A DNA stretch of 64,000 nt from an uncultured Prevotella sp. (GCA_902798285.1 CADBVZ010000001.1:62001-126000); one strand, 5' to 3'; positions 46,156-56,395 are shown, counted from the first letter of the stretch. Numbers and translations are program-made. Notes: generated by a model from the sequence alone, not told the origin.

Positions 46156-46182
46156 AAAAGTGCAGAAAAACTGCACTTTTTT
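46156..46182 (+). terminator. Terminator after the xylanase operon
   Basis: The 10-bp stem AAAAGTGCAG/CTGCACTTTT with an AAAAA loop ends in a T-tract just after the GH10-CE1 stop. Confidence 0.9.
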
Positions 46183-46188
46183 GAGGTA

Positions 46189-46254
46189 TGAAACAAATTC
46201 AAAAGTATATGTAACATAAGAGTAACACACTTTCTGGAATTTGTCGTATCTTTG
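46189..46254 (+). promoter_or_regulatory. HTCS-type operator and promoter of a candidate small RNA
   Basis: TGAAACAAATTC at 46189 and TGTAAC at 46210 are 21 bases apart. TATCTTTG begins at 46247, 58 bases after the first repeat. No coding start follows before a strong terminator. Confidence 0.82.
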
Positions 46255-46260
46255 CAGCAG

Positions 46261-46367
46261 AAATCAAAAAGAAATAGGTTAAAATTGTTTTAGTTATATT
46301 AGTAGTTAGTAGTTTTTCCTTCCTCGGGACCCAAGAAAAGCGTTTCTTGTCCCGAGGTTTTTCTTTT
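46261..46367 (+). ncRNA. Candidate small RNA (or attenuated leader) in the xylan locus
   Basis: About 107 bases lie between an operator-linked promoter (-7 at 46247-46254) and a strong terminator, with no open reading frame. The 5' part is A/U-rich with TTAGTAG repeated. The 3' end is a hairpin with outer stem CCTCGGGAC/GTCCCGAGG, inner stem AAGAAA/TTTCTT and an AGCG loop, followed by TTTTTCTTTT. The downstream GH95 gene has its own -7 element at 46408, which favours a separate RNA. A terminating leader that sometimes reads through into GH95 is the alternative. Confidence 0.65.
46322..46367 (+). terminator. Terminator of the candidate small RNA
   Basis: A nine-pair outer stem (46322-46330 with 46349-46357), a two-base bulge, a six-pair inner stem and a T-rich tail. 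Confidence 0.9.
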
Positions 46368-46407
46368 ATTTATATATAATAATGTGTAGATTCTCAATTA
46401 TAATTCG

Positions 46408-46415
46408 TAACTTTG
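46408..46415 (+). promoter_or_regulatory. -7 element of the GH95 gene
   Basis: TAACTTTG lies 28 bases before the GH95 start. No operator repeats are found at the usual distance upstream. Confidence 0.68.
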
Positions 46416-46443
46416 CAGCCAATAAAACCAAAATATTATAAGG

Positions 46444-48903
46444 ATGAAGCGCTTTTTAATTACTATCACGTTTATCGCCTGTGGCATTATTATTAGCCAT
46501 GCCCAGCAACACAAACTCTGGTTCGACAAACCTGCCACCCACTGGCTCGAAGCATTACCTATCGGCAACTCACAGTTGGGTGCTATGATCTATGGCGGTA
46601 CCCAGACCGAGGAAATCCAACTCAACGAAGAAACCTTCTGGAGCGGTTCTCCCCACTCCAATAACAGTGCGGAGTCGAAGGCGCATCTTCAAGAGGTGCG
46701 ACAGCTGATCTTCGAAGGAAAAGAGATGGAGGCTCACAAGTTGATAGACCAGTATTTTATCAAAGGTCCTCATGGCATGCGATTCCTACCAGTGGGCAGT
46801 ATCAAACTCAATTTCCAGGGACAGCAAGAAATAAGTGACTACCATCGTCAACTGGATCTGAGTAATGCGCTCGCCACCACAAAGTACACAGCTAACGGCA
46901 TTACCTATAAGCGCACAGCTTTCGCCTCACAGACTGATCACGTGATCATTGTTCGCATTGAGGCTAGCCAGAAGGGTGCCCTCCGATTTAATGTTGGTTT
47001 CCAGAGTCCCCTTGAAGCCAAATACAGTGTAAATGGTCATCAGTTGGCAGCTGTTGTACAGAATGTGGAACACGAAGGAATTCCTGCAGGTCTGCAGGCT
47101 GAATGCCGTATTGAGGTTACAGCCGACGGCACTATTATCGATGCTGACAGTTGCGTGAACGTGATGAACGCCACTACCGCCACACTCTATATCGCTGCTG
47201 CCACCAACTTCGAGAACTATCAGAAGACTAACGGCAATCCTACGCAGAAGAATGTGCGCACACTCGCTGACATTAAACGAAAGCCCTACATCAAACTTCT
47301 GGAGCGACATATCGAGAAATACAAACAGCAGTACGACCGAGTGAGTCTCTCACTGTCCAGTCAGAGTGCATCATGCAGTCTGCCCACCGACCAGCGTCTC
47401 GCCGCTTTCGACGGGACCGACCTCGACATGGTATCGCTTATGATGCAATATGGCCGTTACCTGTTGATTTCCTCATCACAGCCAGGCGGACAGCCCGCTA
47501 ACCTGCAAGGCGTATGGAATAACAAGGTCAATGCAGCCTGGGATTCGAAATACACCATCAACATCAATGCTGAGATGAACTACTGGCCAGCACTTGTAGG
47601 CAATCTTGCCGAAACCCAGCAGCCCCTGTTCTCTATGATTCGCGACCTGAGTAAGACTGGCGCCATCACAGCGCAGGAGATGTATGGCTGCAAGGGATGG
47701 GTAGCCCATCACAATACCGACCTCTGGCGCATCGCCGGTCCGGTTGATGGTACTACATGGGGCATGTTCCCCACTGGCGGTGCATGGCTAACGACTCATC
47801 TCTGGCAGCATTACCTCTATACTGGCGACAAGCAATTCCTGGCCGACAACTACGAGGTGATGAAAGGAGCAGCCGACTTCCTGCTCGACTATATGCAAGA
47901 ATATCCGAAAGACGGAGAATTGAAGAATGCCGCTGGTTGGCTGATGACTGTTCCTACCGTATCACCCGAACATGGTCCTCAGGGCAAGGAAACAACTGTC
48001 ACTGCAGGCTCTACCATGGACAATCAAATTTGCTTCGATGTTTTTTCCCAAGTCATCGCCGCCGCCAAGATATTGGGTAAGGACGACTCCTATATTTCAC
48101 TTCTTACCTCTCAATTAGCCAAACTGCCACCAATGCAGATAGGTCGTTACGGACAACTGCAAGAATGGCTCATCGATGCCGACGATCCGAAAGACGAACA
48201 CCGTCATATCTCACACCTCTATGGACTCTATCCCTCTAATCAGATTTCTCCTTACACCCACCCCGAACTGTTCACGGCAGCTGCCAACACCCTGAAACAG
48301 CGTGGTGATATGGCCACAGGTTGGAGTCTTGGATGGAAGATCAACTTCTGGGCACGTATGCTCGACGGCAATCATGCCTTCCTGATTTTCAAGAACTTGC
48401 TGAATCCGATACCTGCTACCACAGAATGGGGTCCTCGAGGCGGTACCTATCCAAACCTCTTCGATGCACACCCGCCTTTCCAGATCGACGGCAACTTCGG
48501 TTGCGCAGCTGGTATTTGCGAGATGCTTTTGCAGAGTCATGACGGCGCTGTACACCTGCTGCCCGCCCTGCCCGACAGCTGGTCAGAGGGTGAAGTAAAA
48601 GGTCTGCAGGCTCGTGGCAACTTCACGGTCGACATGAAATGGAAAGAAGGCACCCTTCAGGAAGCCACCGTCATCTCAAAGATCCGAGGAACCTTGCGTC
48701 TTCGTTCTTATGTTCCCCTCACAGGCGATGGTCTCAGAGAGGCAAAGGGTGCTTGCCCGAATCCCCTGTTTGCACCAGCCGTCATCAGCGAACCGCTGAA
48801 GTCAAAAGAACTCAAAAAGTTCCAGACATTACCACTGCAGAAAGTGTACGAATACGACATCGACACCCATGCGGGCCAGACTATTCTCCTTAAAAAGCAA
48901 TAG
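46444..48903 (+). CDS. GH95 alpha-L-fucosidase / alpha-L-galactosidase
   Basis: 819 residues with a signal peptide ([20 protein letters not shown]). GH95 markers include the N-terminal [19 protein letters not shown], the catalytic Asn/Asp site in [12 protein letters not shown], the acid in [11 protein letters not shown] and the C-terminal [11 protein letters not shown]. Family members release alpha-1,2-L-fucose or alpha-L-galactose. In Bacteroides ovatus a GH95 of a complex-xylan locus is an alpha-L-galactosidase for corn glucuronoarabinoxylan, and the company of GH97, GH31 and GH115 here suggests the same. It is flanked by the candidate small RNA and the GH3 promoter. Confidence 0.91.
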   Translation: MKRFLITITFIACGIIISHAQQHKLWFDKPATHWLEALPIGNSQLGAMIYGGTQTEEIQLNEETFWSGSPHSNNSAESKAHLQEVRQLIFEGKEMEAHKLIDQYFIKGPHGMRFLPVGSIKLNFQGQQEISDYHRQLDLSNALATTKYTANGITYKRTAFASQTDHVIIVRIEASQKGALRFNVGFQSPLEAKYSVNGHQLAAVVQNVEHEGIPAGLQAECRIEVTADGTIIDADSCVNVMNATTATLYIAAATNFENYQKTNGNPTQKNVRTLADIKRKPYIKLLERHIEKYKQQYDRVSLSLSSQSASCSLPTDQRLAAFDGTDLDMVSLMMQYGRYLLISSSQPGGQPANLQGVWNNKVNAAWDSKYTININAEMNYWPALVGNLAETQQPLFSMIRDLSKTGAITAQEMYGCKGWVAHHNTDLWRIAGPVDGTTWGMFPTGGAWLTTHLWQHYLYTGDKQFLADNYEVMKGAADFLLDYMQEYPKDGELKNAAGWLMTVPTVSPEHGPQGKETTVTAGSTMDNQICFDVFSQVIAAAKILGKDDSYISLLTSQLAKLPPMQIGRYGQLQEWLIDADDPKDEHRHISHLYGLYPSNQISPYTHPELFTAAANTLKQRGDMATGWSLGWKINFWARMLDGNHAFLIFKNLLNPIPATTEWGPRGGTYPNLFDAHPPFQIDGNFGCAAGICEMLLQSHDGAVHLLPALPDSWSEGEVKGLQARGNFTVDMKWKEGTLQEATVISKIRGTLRLRSYVPLTGDGLREAKGACPNPLFAPAVISEPLKSKELKKFQTLPLQKVYEYDIDTHAGQTILLKKQ

Positions 48904-48914
48904 TTTCTCGTAAA

Positions 48915-48980
48915 TGTTACTTCAGATAAAGTTTGTGAGACATGAGCAAATGCCCATGTCTCACTTTTTTACTACCTTTG
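48915..48980 (+). promoter_or_regulatory. HTCS-type operator and promoter of GH3
   Basis: TGTTAC (with AAAG at +13) at 48915 and TGAGAC at 48936 are 21 bases apart. TACCTTTG begins at 48973, 58 bases after the first repeat. Confidence 0.8.
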
Positions 48981-49007
48981 CACCCGAAACCTATACAAAA
49001 CATAATT

Positions 49008-51617
49008 ATGCGACACCAACTATTCGGAAAGAAACATTATCTAACTTTATTATCAACCCTATTCATGTGCTGTGCCGGCCTTTCTGTGTCGGCACAGTCT
49101 TTTCCTTATCAGGATCCAAATCTGAGCGCAAATGAGCGCGCAAAGGATCTCTGTAGTCGATTGACACTTGAAGAGAAAGCCATGCTGATGCTCGACGAGA
49201 GTCCTGCCATCCCACGCTTAGGCATCAAGAAGTTCTTCTGGTGGAGTGAAGCCCTGCATGGCGCTGCCAATATGGGTAATGTAACCAATTTCCCCGAGCC
49301 CGTAGGCATGGCCTCGTCATTCAACCCTTCTTTATTATATAAGGTGTTCGACATTGCCAGTACTGAGTTCCGTGCCCAGTACAACCACCGCATGTACGAC
49401 CTGAAGGGTGAGGACATGAAGATGCGTAGCCTCAGCGTTTGGACGCCAAATGTCAACATCTTCCGCGACCCCCGATGGGGACGCGGCCAGGAGACCTATG
49501 GTGAAGACCCCTATCTGACAAGTGTCATGGGTACTCAAGTGGTACGCGGACTGCAGGGTCCCGAGGATGCCAAGTATCGCAAGCTCTGGGCCTGTGCCAA
49601 GCACTATGCCGTTCACAGCGGTCCTGAGTACACGCGTCACACTGCTAATCTCACTGATGTGCCTGTACGCGATTTCTGGGAAACCTACATGCCTGCCTTT
49701 AAGACACTCGTTCAGGATGCCAACGTCCGTGAGGTAATGTGTGCCTACCAGCGTCTCGACGATGACCCCTGTTGTGGATCAACCCGTCTGCTCCAACAGA
49801 TTCTCCGCGATGAGTGGGGATTCAAGTACCTTGTGGTCAGCGACTGCGGTGCTGTCAGCGACTTCTACGAGAACCACAAGTCATCTTCCGATGCCGTACA
49901 CGGAACCTCTAAAGCCGTCCTGGCCGGTACCGACGTGGAGTGTGGTTTTAACTATGCCTATAAGAGTCTGCCAGAGGCTGTACGAAAGGGACTCCTTTCA
50001 GAGGCTGAGGTCGACAAGCATGTCATCCGTCTGCTCGAAGGCCGCTTCGATCTGGGTGAGATGGATGATCCCTCACTCGTAGAATGGTCTAAGATACCTT
50101 ACTCTGCCATGTCCACCAAGGAGTCTGCCAAGGTGGCTCTCGAGATGGCCCGTCAGTGTATTGTTCTGCTACAAAACAATAACAATATCCTGCCTTTAAA
50201 GAAGAACGCAGAGAAGATTGCTGTTATCGGCCCTAATGCCCAGAACGAGCCAATGATGTGGGGTAACTACAATGGTACGCCTAATCACACCATCACCATC
50301 CTCGACGGCATCAAGGCCAAGCAGAAGAAGCTGGTCTATCTCCCAGGCTGTGACCTGACCTACGATCAGGTGATGGAGAGTCATCTAGCCTCCGACTGCG
50401 TCGCCCCCGACGGCAAGAAGGGACTGAAAGGCACTTTCTGGAATAACACCAAGATGGAAGGCAAAGCCTTTACCACCGAAACTTACACAAAGCCTGTCAA
50501 CGTCACCACTGCTGGCATGCACGTCTTTGCCCCCAACCTGCCCATCGAAGATTTCTCGGCTAAGTATGAGACCACCTTTACCCCGAAAGAGACTGGCGAG
50601 TATGTGCTGAACGTGGAATCTACCGGTCATTTCGAGGTTTATGTCAACGGTGAGCGGAAGATACTGCAGCACACCTGGCGCGCTACACCAACCCGCACTG
50701 TCCTGCAGGCTGAGAAGGGACAGGCGTTCAAAATCGAGGTACGCTTCCAGACCGTGAAGACCTGGGGCGCCTCTATGAAGATCGACATTGCTCGTGAATT
50801 GCCTATCGACTATCAGCAGACCATCGCTCAGCTGAAGGGTATCGATAAAGTCATCTTCGTCGGCGGTATCGCACCGAGTCTCGAGGGCGAAGAGATGCCT
50901 GTGAACATTGAAGGTTTCAAGGGTGGCGACCGCACCAGCATCGAACTCCCCAAGGTGCAGCGCGAGTTCCTGAAAGCCCTGAAGGCAGCCGGCAAGCAGG
51001 TTATCTACGTCAACTGCTCTGGTTCAGCCATAGCACTGACACCTGAGACCGAAAGCTGCGAAGCCATTCTGCAGGCTTGGTATCCTGGTCAGGAAGGTGG
51101 TACAGCTGTGGCCGATGTGCTCTTCGGCGATTACAACCCTGGCGGAAAACTCTCTGTGACCTTCTATAAGGACGACAGTCAGCTGCCCGACTACGAGGAC
51201 TATTCCATGAAGGGCCGCACCTACCGTTACTTCAACGATCCACTCTTCGCTTTCGGTTATGGTCTCAGTTATACCACCTTCGAGATTGGCGAAGCTAAGA
51301 TCGACGGACAGAACGGCAACTACAAGCTCAGCATCCCTGTGAGCAATACAGGTCAGAAGAACGGCACGGAGATCGTGCAGCTCTACATTCGCGACCTCGC
51401 CGATGCTGACGGCCCGCTGAAGTCGCTCCGTGCCTTCCAACGCATCGACGTAAAGGCAGGACAGACCGCCACAGCCACACTGGAACTCACCCCGAAGAGT
51501 TTCGAGTTCTGGGATGCTGCCACCAACACCATGCGCACCAAACCTGGTCAGTACGAGATTCTTTACGGCTCGAGTTCGATGGATAAAGATCTGAAGAAAC
51601 TCACCGTCAGTTTCTAA
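49008..51617 (+). CDS. xyl3A: GH3 beta-xylosidase with PA14 insert
   Basis: 869 residues from MRHQLFGKKHYLTLLSTL (signal peptide ends near SVSAQ). The open frame reaches 48942, but that start lies upstream of the promoter. The GH3 barrel has nucleophile D279 in LVVSDCGAVSDF. A PA14-like domain (about 465-610) is inserted in the second domain (TFWNNTKMEGK onward), and a fibronectin-III-like end completes the protein. It should release xylose from xylo-oligosaccharides. The symbol follows the GH3 enzyme of the P. ruminicola 23 xylan cluster and is by resemblance. Confidence 0.92.
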   Translation: MRHQLFGKKHYLTLLSTLFMCCAGLSVSAQSFPYQDPNLSANERAKDLCSRLTLEEKAMLMLDESPAIPRLGIKKFFWWSEALHGAANMGNVTNFPEPVGMASSFNPSLLYKVFDIASTEFRAQYNHRMYDLKGEDMKMRSLSVWTPNVNIFRDPRWGRGQETYGEDPYLTSVMGTQVVRGLQGPEDAKYRKLWACAKHYAVHSGPEYTRHTANLTDVPVRDFWETYMPAFKTLVQDANVREVMCAYQRLDDDPCCGSTRLLQQILRDEWGFKYLVVSDCGAVSDFYENHKSSSDAVHGTSKAVLAGTDVECGFNYAYKSLPEAVRKGLLSEAEVDKHVIRLLEGRFDLGEMDDPSLVEWSKIPYSAMSTKESAKVALEMARQCIVLLQNNNNILPLKKNAEKIAVIGPNAQNEPMMWGNYNGTPNHTITILDGIKAKQKKLVYLPGCDLTYDQVMESHLASDCVAPDGKKGLKGTFWNNTKMEGKAFTTETYTKPVNVTTAGMHVFAPNLPIEDFSAKYETTFTPKETGEYVLNVESTGHFEVYVNGERKILQHTWRATPTRTVLQAEKGQAFKIEVRFQTVKTWGASMKIDIARELPIDYQQTIAQLKGIDKVIFVGGIAPSLEGEEMPVNIEGFKGGDRTSIELPKVQREFLKALKAAGKQVIYVNCSGSAIALTPETESCEAILQAWYPGQEGGTAVADVLFGDYNPGGKLSVTFYKDDSQLPDYEDYSMKGRTYRYFNDPLFAFGYGLSYTTFEIGEAKIDGQNGNYKLSIPVSNTGQKNGTEIVQLYIRDLADADGPLKSLRAFQRIDVKAGQTATATLELTPKSFEFWDAATNTMRTKPGQYEILYGSSSMDKDLKKLTVSF

Positions 51618-51657
51618 ATAAGCATAAGCGCCCTCGAATGCTGGTAATAGAAATAGA

Positions 51658-51685
51658 AGGCTTCCCACCAACGGGGAGCCTTTTT
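51658..51685 (+). terminator. Terminator after GH3
   Basis: A nine-pair stem (AGGCTTCCC with GGGGAGCCT, one G-U pair) and a T-tract. Confidence 0.88.
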
Positions 51686-51740
51686 ATGTTGCTTTCCAGA
51701 TACTTGCGCCATGACCGAACAGCAAAAAAACTGGTAATTA

Positions 51741-51772
51741 TTTGGATGTTTTACGAAAAATTACTAACTTTG
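51741..51772 (+). promoter_or_regulatory. Promoter of the phosphatase-STAS operon
   Basis: TTTG (51741-51744), 20 bases, TAACTTTG (51765-51772), 30 bases before the start codon. Confidence 0.8.
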
Positions 51773-51802
51773 CACTATGTATAGCTAAAAACCATAAAAA
51801 CA

Positions 51803-54184
51803 ATGAAGAAGCAGACGTTTGCAAACAGATTAAGCCTCAGAATCATGGTGGTGCTGATTATCATATCGGCTATTGTCATGGCCATTATCTATGCGATTAC
51901 AAAGGACAGTATGGCCCGCGAGGCCGAGTCGCGCTATGAGGGCATCATTATGCATGCCAACGAGAAGATCCGTGGCGTACTCTCCGATGTTTACGTGGGT
52001 ACTATTAATAATATCGTCGATATAGAGCGCGACCTTGATAATCCCGACAAGCTGCAGGCACACCTGGAACGTATGGTCAATCAGAACATGTATATGTCGA
52101 GTTGCCGATTGATCTTTGAGCCCGACGTCTATCCCCAGAAAGGTCATCGCTTTGAGATCTATGCCTGGCGCGACTCGGCTGGCATCATCAGGGGCAGACA
52201 AATGAATGAAGAACATCCCGACTATCTGGTACATGCCTGGTATCAGGATTCTTTCGAGAATGAAGAAGGCGACTGGACACCTCCTTATTTCGACAGAGCT
52301 GCCTCACAGCAGCTCACTACAACCTATACCACCCATATTCACGACCAGAAGGGCCGTAAGGTGGGTTTGCTGGGAGCCGACGTATCGCTGGAATGGCTCC
52401 GACTCAGGCATAAGCGTGTAGATGCAGAGAACCATGAGCGATTCGAGAAAGGTTTCAAGGAACAGTCGTACAGCTTCATTATCGACAGCGACGGCACTTA
52501 CCTGATTCATCCTGATGAGACGCGTGTGTTGAAAAAGAACATACTCGATGTCGTGTCGGAAACGCCCGACACAATCGACGACGCAATGGTTCGCAACATG
52601 CTGGCACGCGAGAGCGGCACATGTCGGTTGAGTGATGACGGCATCGACTCCTGGGTATTCTATTCGTATGTAAAATACGCCGACTGGACGGTTGCCATCG
52701 TAGTGCCCGAAGCCATCATCCATCATAACGGAAACGTTCTGGTTTATATCCTCCTAGGCGTGCTCCTCGCCGGTCTGGTGCTTATCTATCTGTTGTGCCA
52801 TCAACTCATCAAGAAGAACATGCGACCACTGACGCGTTTCGTTTCGGCAGCAGGCGAGGTGGCACATGGTAATTTTGATATAGAACTGCCCGAGGTGAAG
52901 AGTAGAGAGATCGACTCCCTGCGCGATGCCTTCAGCAATATGCAGGGTTCGCTCACGCAATATGTGGAAGAGTTGAAGAATACGACAGCCTCAAATGTGG
53001 CAATGGAACAGGAACTAAAGATTGCCAGTGACATCCAGCAGCGAATGCTGCCGAAGGTGTATCCACCGTTCCCTGAGCGTACCGATATCGATATCTATGG
53101 CGAGGTGGTGACGGCCAAGAAGGTGGGTGGCGACCTCTTCGACTTCTTCATCCGCGACGAGAAGTTGTACTTCAGCATCGGCGACGTGGCAGGCAAAGGT
53201 GTACCGGCCGCACTGGTAATGGCTGTGGCACGAAGCATGTTCCGCAGCGCATCGATGACGCATACCTCGCCCAAACTCATTGTTGAATCTATCAACCGTT
53301 CGGTATGCCAGAGCAACGACTCCTTCATGTTCGTAACGCTCTTTATGGGTGTTCTCGATCTGGCTACTGGTCGTCTGCAATATGCCAATGCCGGCCATGA
53401 GCCCCCCGTACTAGTAGGTGGTGCCCATACCCGTTTTCTCAACTGCGACAACAACATCCCGCTGGGTCTGCGCCCCGATTGGGAGTATACCGAACAGAGG
53501 TCGCTTGTCGACAAAGGAACCACGCTGTTCCTTTATACAGATGGCTACACCGAGGCCGAGACCGTCGACCATGAGCAGTTTGGTAAGGAGAGAATGTGTC
53601 GTGAGGCGCTTCGTCTGTCGGCTGAGCGTCCTGACTCACGCACCTTCGTTCAAACCATCCGTAAGGCCGAGCGCGAGTTTGTGGACTTTATCCCGCAGAG
53701 CGACGACATCTCGCTTCTAGCCATCAAGTACAAGGGCAGTCAAGCCCATCCACATTACCACCGTGGCATCTCGTTGGTTAACGATGTGCAGGAGGTACCG
53801 GCACTGGCCATCTTCGTGGGCAGCGTGTGCGAGGATATGCGCTTCAACGAACTCACCACTGCCGGTGTTAATCTGGCTATTGAGGAGGCTGTAGTCAATG
53901 TGATGAACTACGCTTATCCTAAGGGCAAGCGAGCCAACATCCTGTTAGAGGTTATGGCCGACGACGAGACCATCACCTTCGAACTGAGTGACGATGGTAA
54001 CCCTTTCGATCCCACGAAGGCCGAGCAAGTGGATGTAACACTACCTGTAGAGAAACGTGCCATCGGTGGTCTTGGTATCCATCTGATGCACCACTATATG
54101 GATAGCATCACCTATGAGCGTAAGGATGGTCAGAACGTGCTGACGATGACAAAGAAGATTAAGAATAATCAAAAACTGAAATAA
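51803..54184 (+). CDS. Cache-HAMP sensor fused to SpoIIE phosphatase and RsbW-like kinase
   Basis: 793 residues. A membrane helix (about 13-34), a periplasmic Cache domain, a second helix (about 311-333) and HAMP precede a coiled coil. The PP2C/SpoIIE domain is intact, with VGGDLFDFF, GDVAGKGVPAA, YTDGYTE and DDISLLAIKYK. The last 130 residues are an RsbW-type ATPase with EEAVVNVMNYAY, SDDGNPFDP and GGLGIHLMHHY. One protein thus joins the phosphatase and the anti-sigma-type kinase of a partner-switching system. A STAS gene starts 2 bases after the stop and is the obvious shared substrate. The final target is unknown. Confidence 0.94.
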   Translation: MKKQTFANRLSLRIMVVLIIISAIVMAIIYAITKDSMAREAESRYEGIIMHANEKIRGVLSDVYVGTINNIVDIERDLDNPDKLQAHLERMVNQNMYMSSCRLIFEPDVYPQKGHRFEIYAWRDSAGIIRGRQMNEEHPDYLVHAWYQDSFENEEGDWTPPYFDRAASQQLTTTYTTHIHDQKGRKVGLLGADVSLEWLRLRHKRVDAENHERFEKGFKEQSYSFIIDSDGTYLIHPDETRVLKKNILDVVSETPDTIDDAMVRNMLARESGTCRLSDDGIDSWVFYSYVKYADWTVAIVVPEAIIHHNGNVLVYILLGVLLAGLVLIYLLCHQLIKKNMRPLTRFVSAAGEVAHGNFDIELPEVKSREIDSLRDAFSNMQGSLTQYVEELKNTTASNVAMEQELKIASDIQQRMLPKVYPPFPERTDIDIYGEVVTAKKVGGDLFDFFIRDEKLYFSIGDVAGKGVPAALVMAVARSMFRSASMTHTSPKLIVESINRSVCQSNDSFMFVTLFMGVLDLATGRLQYANAGHEPPVLVGGAHTRFLNCDNNIPLGLRPDWEYTEQRSLVDKGTTLFLYTDGYTEAETVDHEQFGKERMCREALRLSAERPDSRTFVQTIRKAEREFVDFIPQSDDISLLAIKYKGSQAHPHYHRGISLVNDVQEVPALAIFVGSVCEDMRFNELTTAGVNLAIEEAVVNVMNYAYPKGKRANILLEVMADDETITFELSDDGNPFDPTKAEQVDVTLPVEKRAIGGLGIHLMHHYMDSITYERKDGQNVLTMTKKIKNNQKLK

Positions 54185-54186
54185 AG

Positions 54187-54492
54187 ATGGAAGCAACGAT
54201 CAGAAAAGAAGATGACAACAAGGTGATCCTTACTCTTAACGGACGCCTTGACACTTCTGTGACTACTCAGACAGAAAAGGAAATTGAGCCACTTTTCGAA
54301 TACAACAACTGCCAAATCATCATTGACTGTACCCAGTTAGACTACATCTCGTCGAGCGGTCTGCGATTACTGATGGCTATCAATCAGCAATGCACAGCCA
54401 ACCATTGCAACCTTTATATCAAAGGTCTGCAGGAAAAGGTACTCGACGTGTTTACCACTACCGGGTTCGTCCACCTATTCGAGTTTATTTAA
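54187..54492 (+). CDS. STAS-domain anti-sigma-factor antagonist
   Basis: 101 residues, one STAS domain. The phosphorylation site region is QLDYISSSGLRLLM, with the conserved Asp on the preceding strand (IIIDCTQ). The protein is expected to be dephosphorylated by the phosphatase half and phosphorylated by the kinase half of the upstream protein, two bases away, and to bind the kinase or another partner when unphosphorylated. Confidence 0.92.
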   Translation: MEATIRKEDDNKVILTLNGRLDTSVTTQTEKEIEPLFEYNNCQIIIDCTQLDYISSSGLRLLMAINQQCTANHCNLYIKGLQEKVLDVFTTTGFVHLFEFI

Positions 54493-54494
54493 GG

Positions 54495-54515
54495 TCGCGG
54501 GTACCGAGCCCGCGA
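54495..54515 (+). terminator. GC-rich hairpin after the STAS gene (weak terminator)
   Basis: The perfect 7-bp stem TCGCGGG/CCCGCGA with a 7-base loop lies just after the stop. There is no T-tract, so termination is uncertain. Confidence 0.45.
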
Positions 54516-54581
54516 TATTCGGCTGAAAAAAATCAAAACATACCACAGATGACACAAAAATCTGCTTTTTGCACCCTGTTC

Positions 54582-54619
54582 TGCGACAGATTTTGAAGCT
54601 TCTCCTTCTGTCTGTCGCA
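54582..54619. repeat. TGCGACAGA inverted repeat downstream of the first STAS gene
   Basis: TGCGACAGA (54582-54590) and TCTGTCGCA (54611-54619) are perfect inverted copies 20 bases apart, and another TGTCGCA follows nearby. The same core recurs at 58550-58590 next to the second STAS gene. Confidence 0.75.
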
Positions 54620-54666
54620 ATAACCCTCATGTGTCGCAAGCATTGACTTCATAATACGGCTAAAAG

Positions 54667-54699
54667 TTTGGAATCAGGCCTAAAATCATCGTATCTTTG
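54667..54699 (+). promoter_or_regulatory. Promoter of the lipoprotein esterase
   Basis: TTTG (54667-54670), 21 bases, TATCTTTG (54692-54699), 48 bases before the ATG. Confidence 0.78.
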
Positions 54700-54747
54700 C
54701 ACCAGAGAACAAAAATAGCAAAGTAAAATTTAAAAATTTAAAGAATT

Positions 54748-56352
54748 ATGAAGTCGATTAAGAAATCAGTAGTTTGGGTACTCAGCAGTATCATCGTAGC
54801 AGTTAGCTTTTCAGCTTGTTCAAATGATTTAGACACTATCGAGCAGGCCCCCAGCGCAAACGTAGAAGTTAACAACAATTCTATATCTAATGTACGCGTA
54901 GTAGCATCAGGTTATGTAAGAACACAGGTAAACGCAAAGGCATTCTCTCGTGGCGAGGGCAACGATCTCAAGCCCGAGGATATCTCAATAATCCCAGTAT
55001 CAGAGTCACAGGCCAAGGCCTTCACCACTGGCGAGGCAGGTAAGGACGGCAAGAGCGCAGCCTCTATGTACAGATGGGTAACGCTGCTCTATCGCTGCAA
55101 GACCGCCGACGGCTCGCAGAAGGACCTCTCAGAGTTGGTTGTATGGCCTTACTATGGTTTCTTTGGCGACGGCACTCCCAACCAGCTGGTTGTAGGCTGC
55201 CACAGCACCATCACCAGCGACGCCCAGCGCCCCACCAACTTCGCCAATATGTCATCTGCAAGCGAGGTTAACATGCTGGCCCTCTTCGCCAACGTATTCA
55301 GCCAGAAGGCTCTGGTAATCGTTCCCGACTATGAGGGTTACGGTTCAACCGTAAACGATCCTCATCCTTACTGCAACCGCGAGCTCACCGCCGAGCAGGT
55401 AGTAACAGGTGTGAAGGCCGGTATGAAGTGGTTCGAGAGCGAGATCACAAAGATGGACAAGGACTGGTCGGGTGTAGCCATCGGTTATTCACAAGGTGGT
55501 GCCGTATCTGCAGGCGTACTTCGCTACTGCCAGGAGCATAATGAGACTTCACTCCGCCTGAAGGGTGCCGTTTGCGGCGATGGTCCTTACGATCCCCTGG
55601 CCACTCTGAAGCGCTATATCGAGATGGATCAGCTTTACATGCCCGTAGCTCCCGCCATGCTGCTGAAGGGTGCCATCGACACCGATCCTGAAATGGCAGG
55701 TTGCGCCGTTGAGGACTTCGTAACTGAGAAGTTCAAGGCAACTGGTATCTTCGAGATGATCCAGAACAAGCAGAAGAACACCGACGAAATTCAGGACGCC
55801 CTGCTGAAGTACTCTCGCGATAATGGTGATAACGGTGGTTTCACGATGAAGGCAAAGTGCAGCGAAGGTTTCCTTCCTTACACCAAGAATAATCTGGTTG
55901 ACGGCAACGGCAAGAAGCGCGATTTCGAACTCGAGAACGGTAAGGGTAGCAACTACTGCACCGTTGACCAGTGCCTCAAAGCAGGTGTCATCGAGTACTT
56001 CCGCAACGGTACCATCACTGGTGAGGTTCCCGAGGCTAAGCTGAAGGCTCTTGAGAAGTCACTCTCCAAGAACGCCCTCACCGACGGCAACTTCAAGCCC
56101 GGTAAAGGTTTCACCTTCTTCCACTCAAATCGCGACGAGGTGGTTCCCTTCTGCAACCTGGAGAGCGTACGCAGCGCTTGGGGCAGCTCAAACATCAAGG
56201 CCCTCTCATACAACTCAGGTACTTACCTGCACGTAGGCACAGGCACAGCCTTCTTCACATGGTACTGCGGTGACTATGTAAGTGAGATTCTGAAGAACAA
56301 CTGGGTTCCCTGCGAGGACACCGTTGGTGGCAGATTCTGGTCACGCAACTAA
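54748..56352 (+). CDS. Lipoprotein alpha/beta-hydrolase (secretory-lipase-like)
   Basis: 534 residues. A type II signal ends at the lipobox SFSAC. The hydrolase fold has the nucleophile S248 in IGYSQGGAVS, a preceding VVGCHSTITSDAQRPTN loop, and a C-terminal Asp in HSNRDEVVPF and His in YLHVGTGT. Four or more cysteines are scattered in the mature protein. The layout resembles the secretory lipase (LIP) group that hydrolyses acyl or carbohydrate esters. It is surface or periplasmic, transcribed alone, with a terminator at 56396. The substrate is unknown. Confidence 0.82.
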   Translation: MKSIKKSVVWVLSSIIVAVSFSACSNDLDTIEQAPSANVEVNNNSISNVRVVASGYVRTQVNAKAFSRGEGNDLKPEDISIIPVSESQAKAFTTGEAGKDGKSAASMYRWVTLLYRCKTADGSQKDLSELVVWPYYGFFGDGTPNQLVVGCHSTITSDAQRPTNFANMSSASEVNMLALFANVFSQKALVIVPDYEGYGSTVNDPHPYCNRELTAEQVVTGVKAGMKWFESEITKMDKDWSGVAIGYSQGGAVSAGVLRYCQEHNETSLRLKGAVCGDGPYDPLATLKRYIEMDQLYMPVAPAMLLKGAIDTDPEMAGCAVEDFVTEKFKATGIFEMIQNKQKNTDEIQDALLKYSRDNGDNGGFTMKAKCSEGFLPYTKNNLVDGNGKKRDFELENGKGSNYCTVDQCLKAGVIEYFRNGTITGEVPEAKLKALEKSLSKNALTDGNFKPGKGFTFFHSNRDEVVPFCNLESVRSAWGSSNIKALSYNSGTYLHVGTGTAFFTWYCGDYVSEILKNNWVPCEDTVGGRFWSRN

Positions 56353-56395
56353 GTAAACAGCAAATAAACTACCGATTCTACATCGAACGACTTCC

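Noticed and set aside
46350..46415. HTCS operator ahead of the GH95 -7 element
   Set aside because: The positions 58 and 37 bases upstream of 46408 do not carry TGNNAC repeats; the operator belongs to the promoter at 46247.
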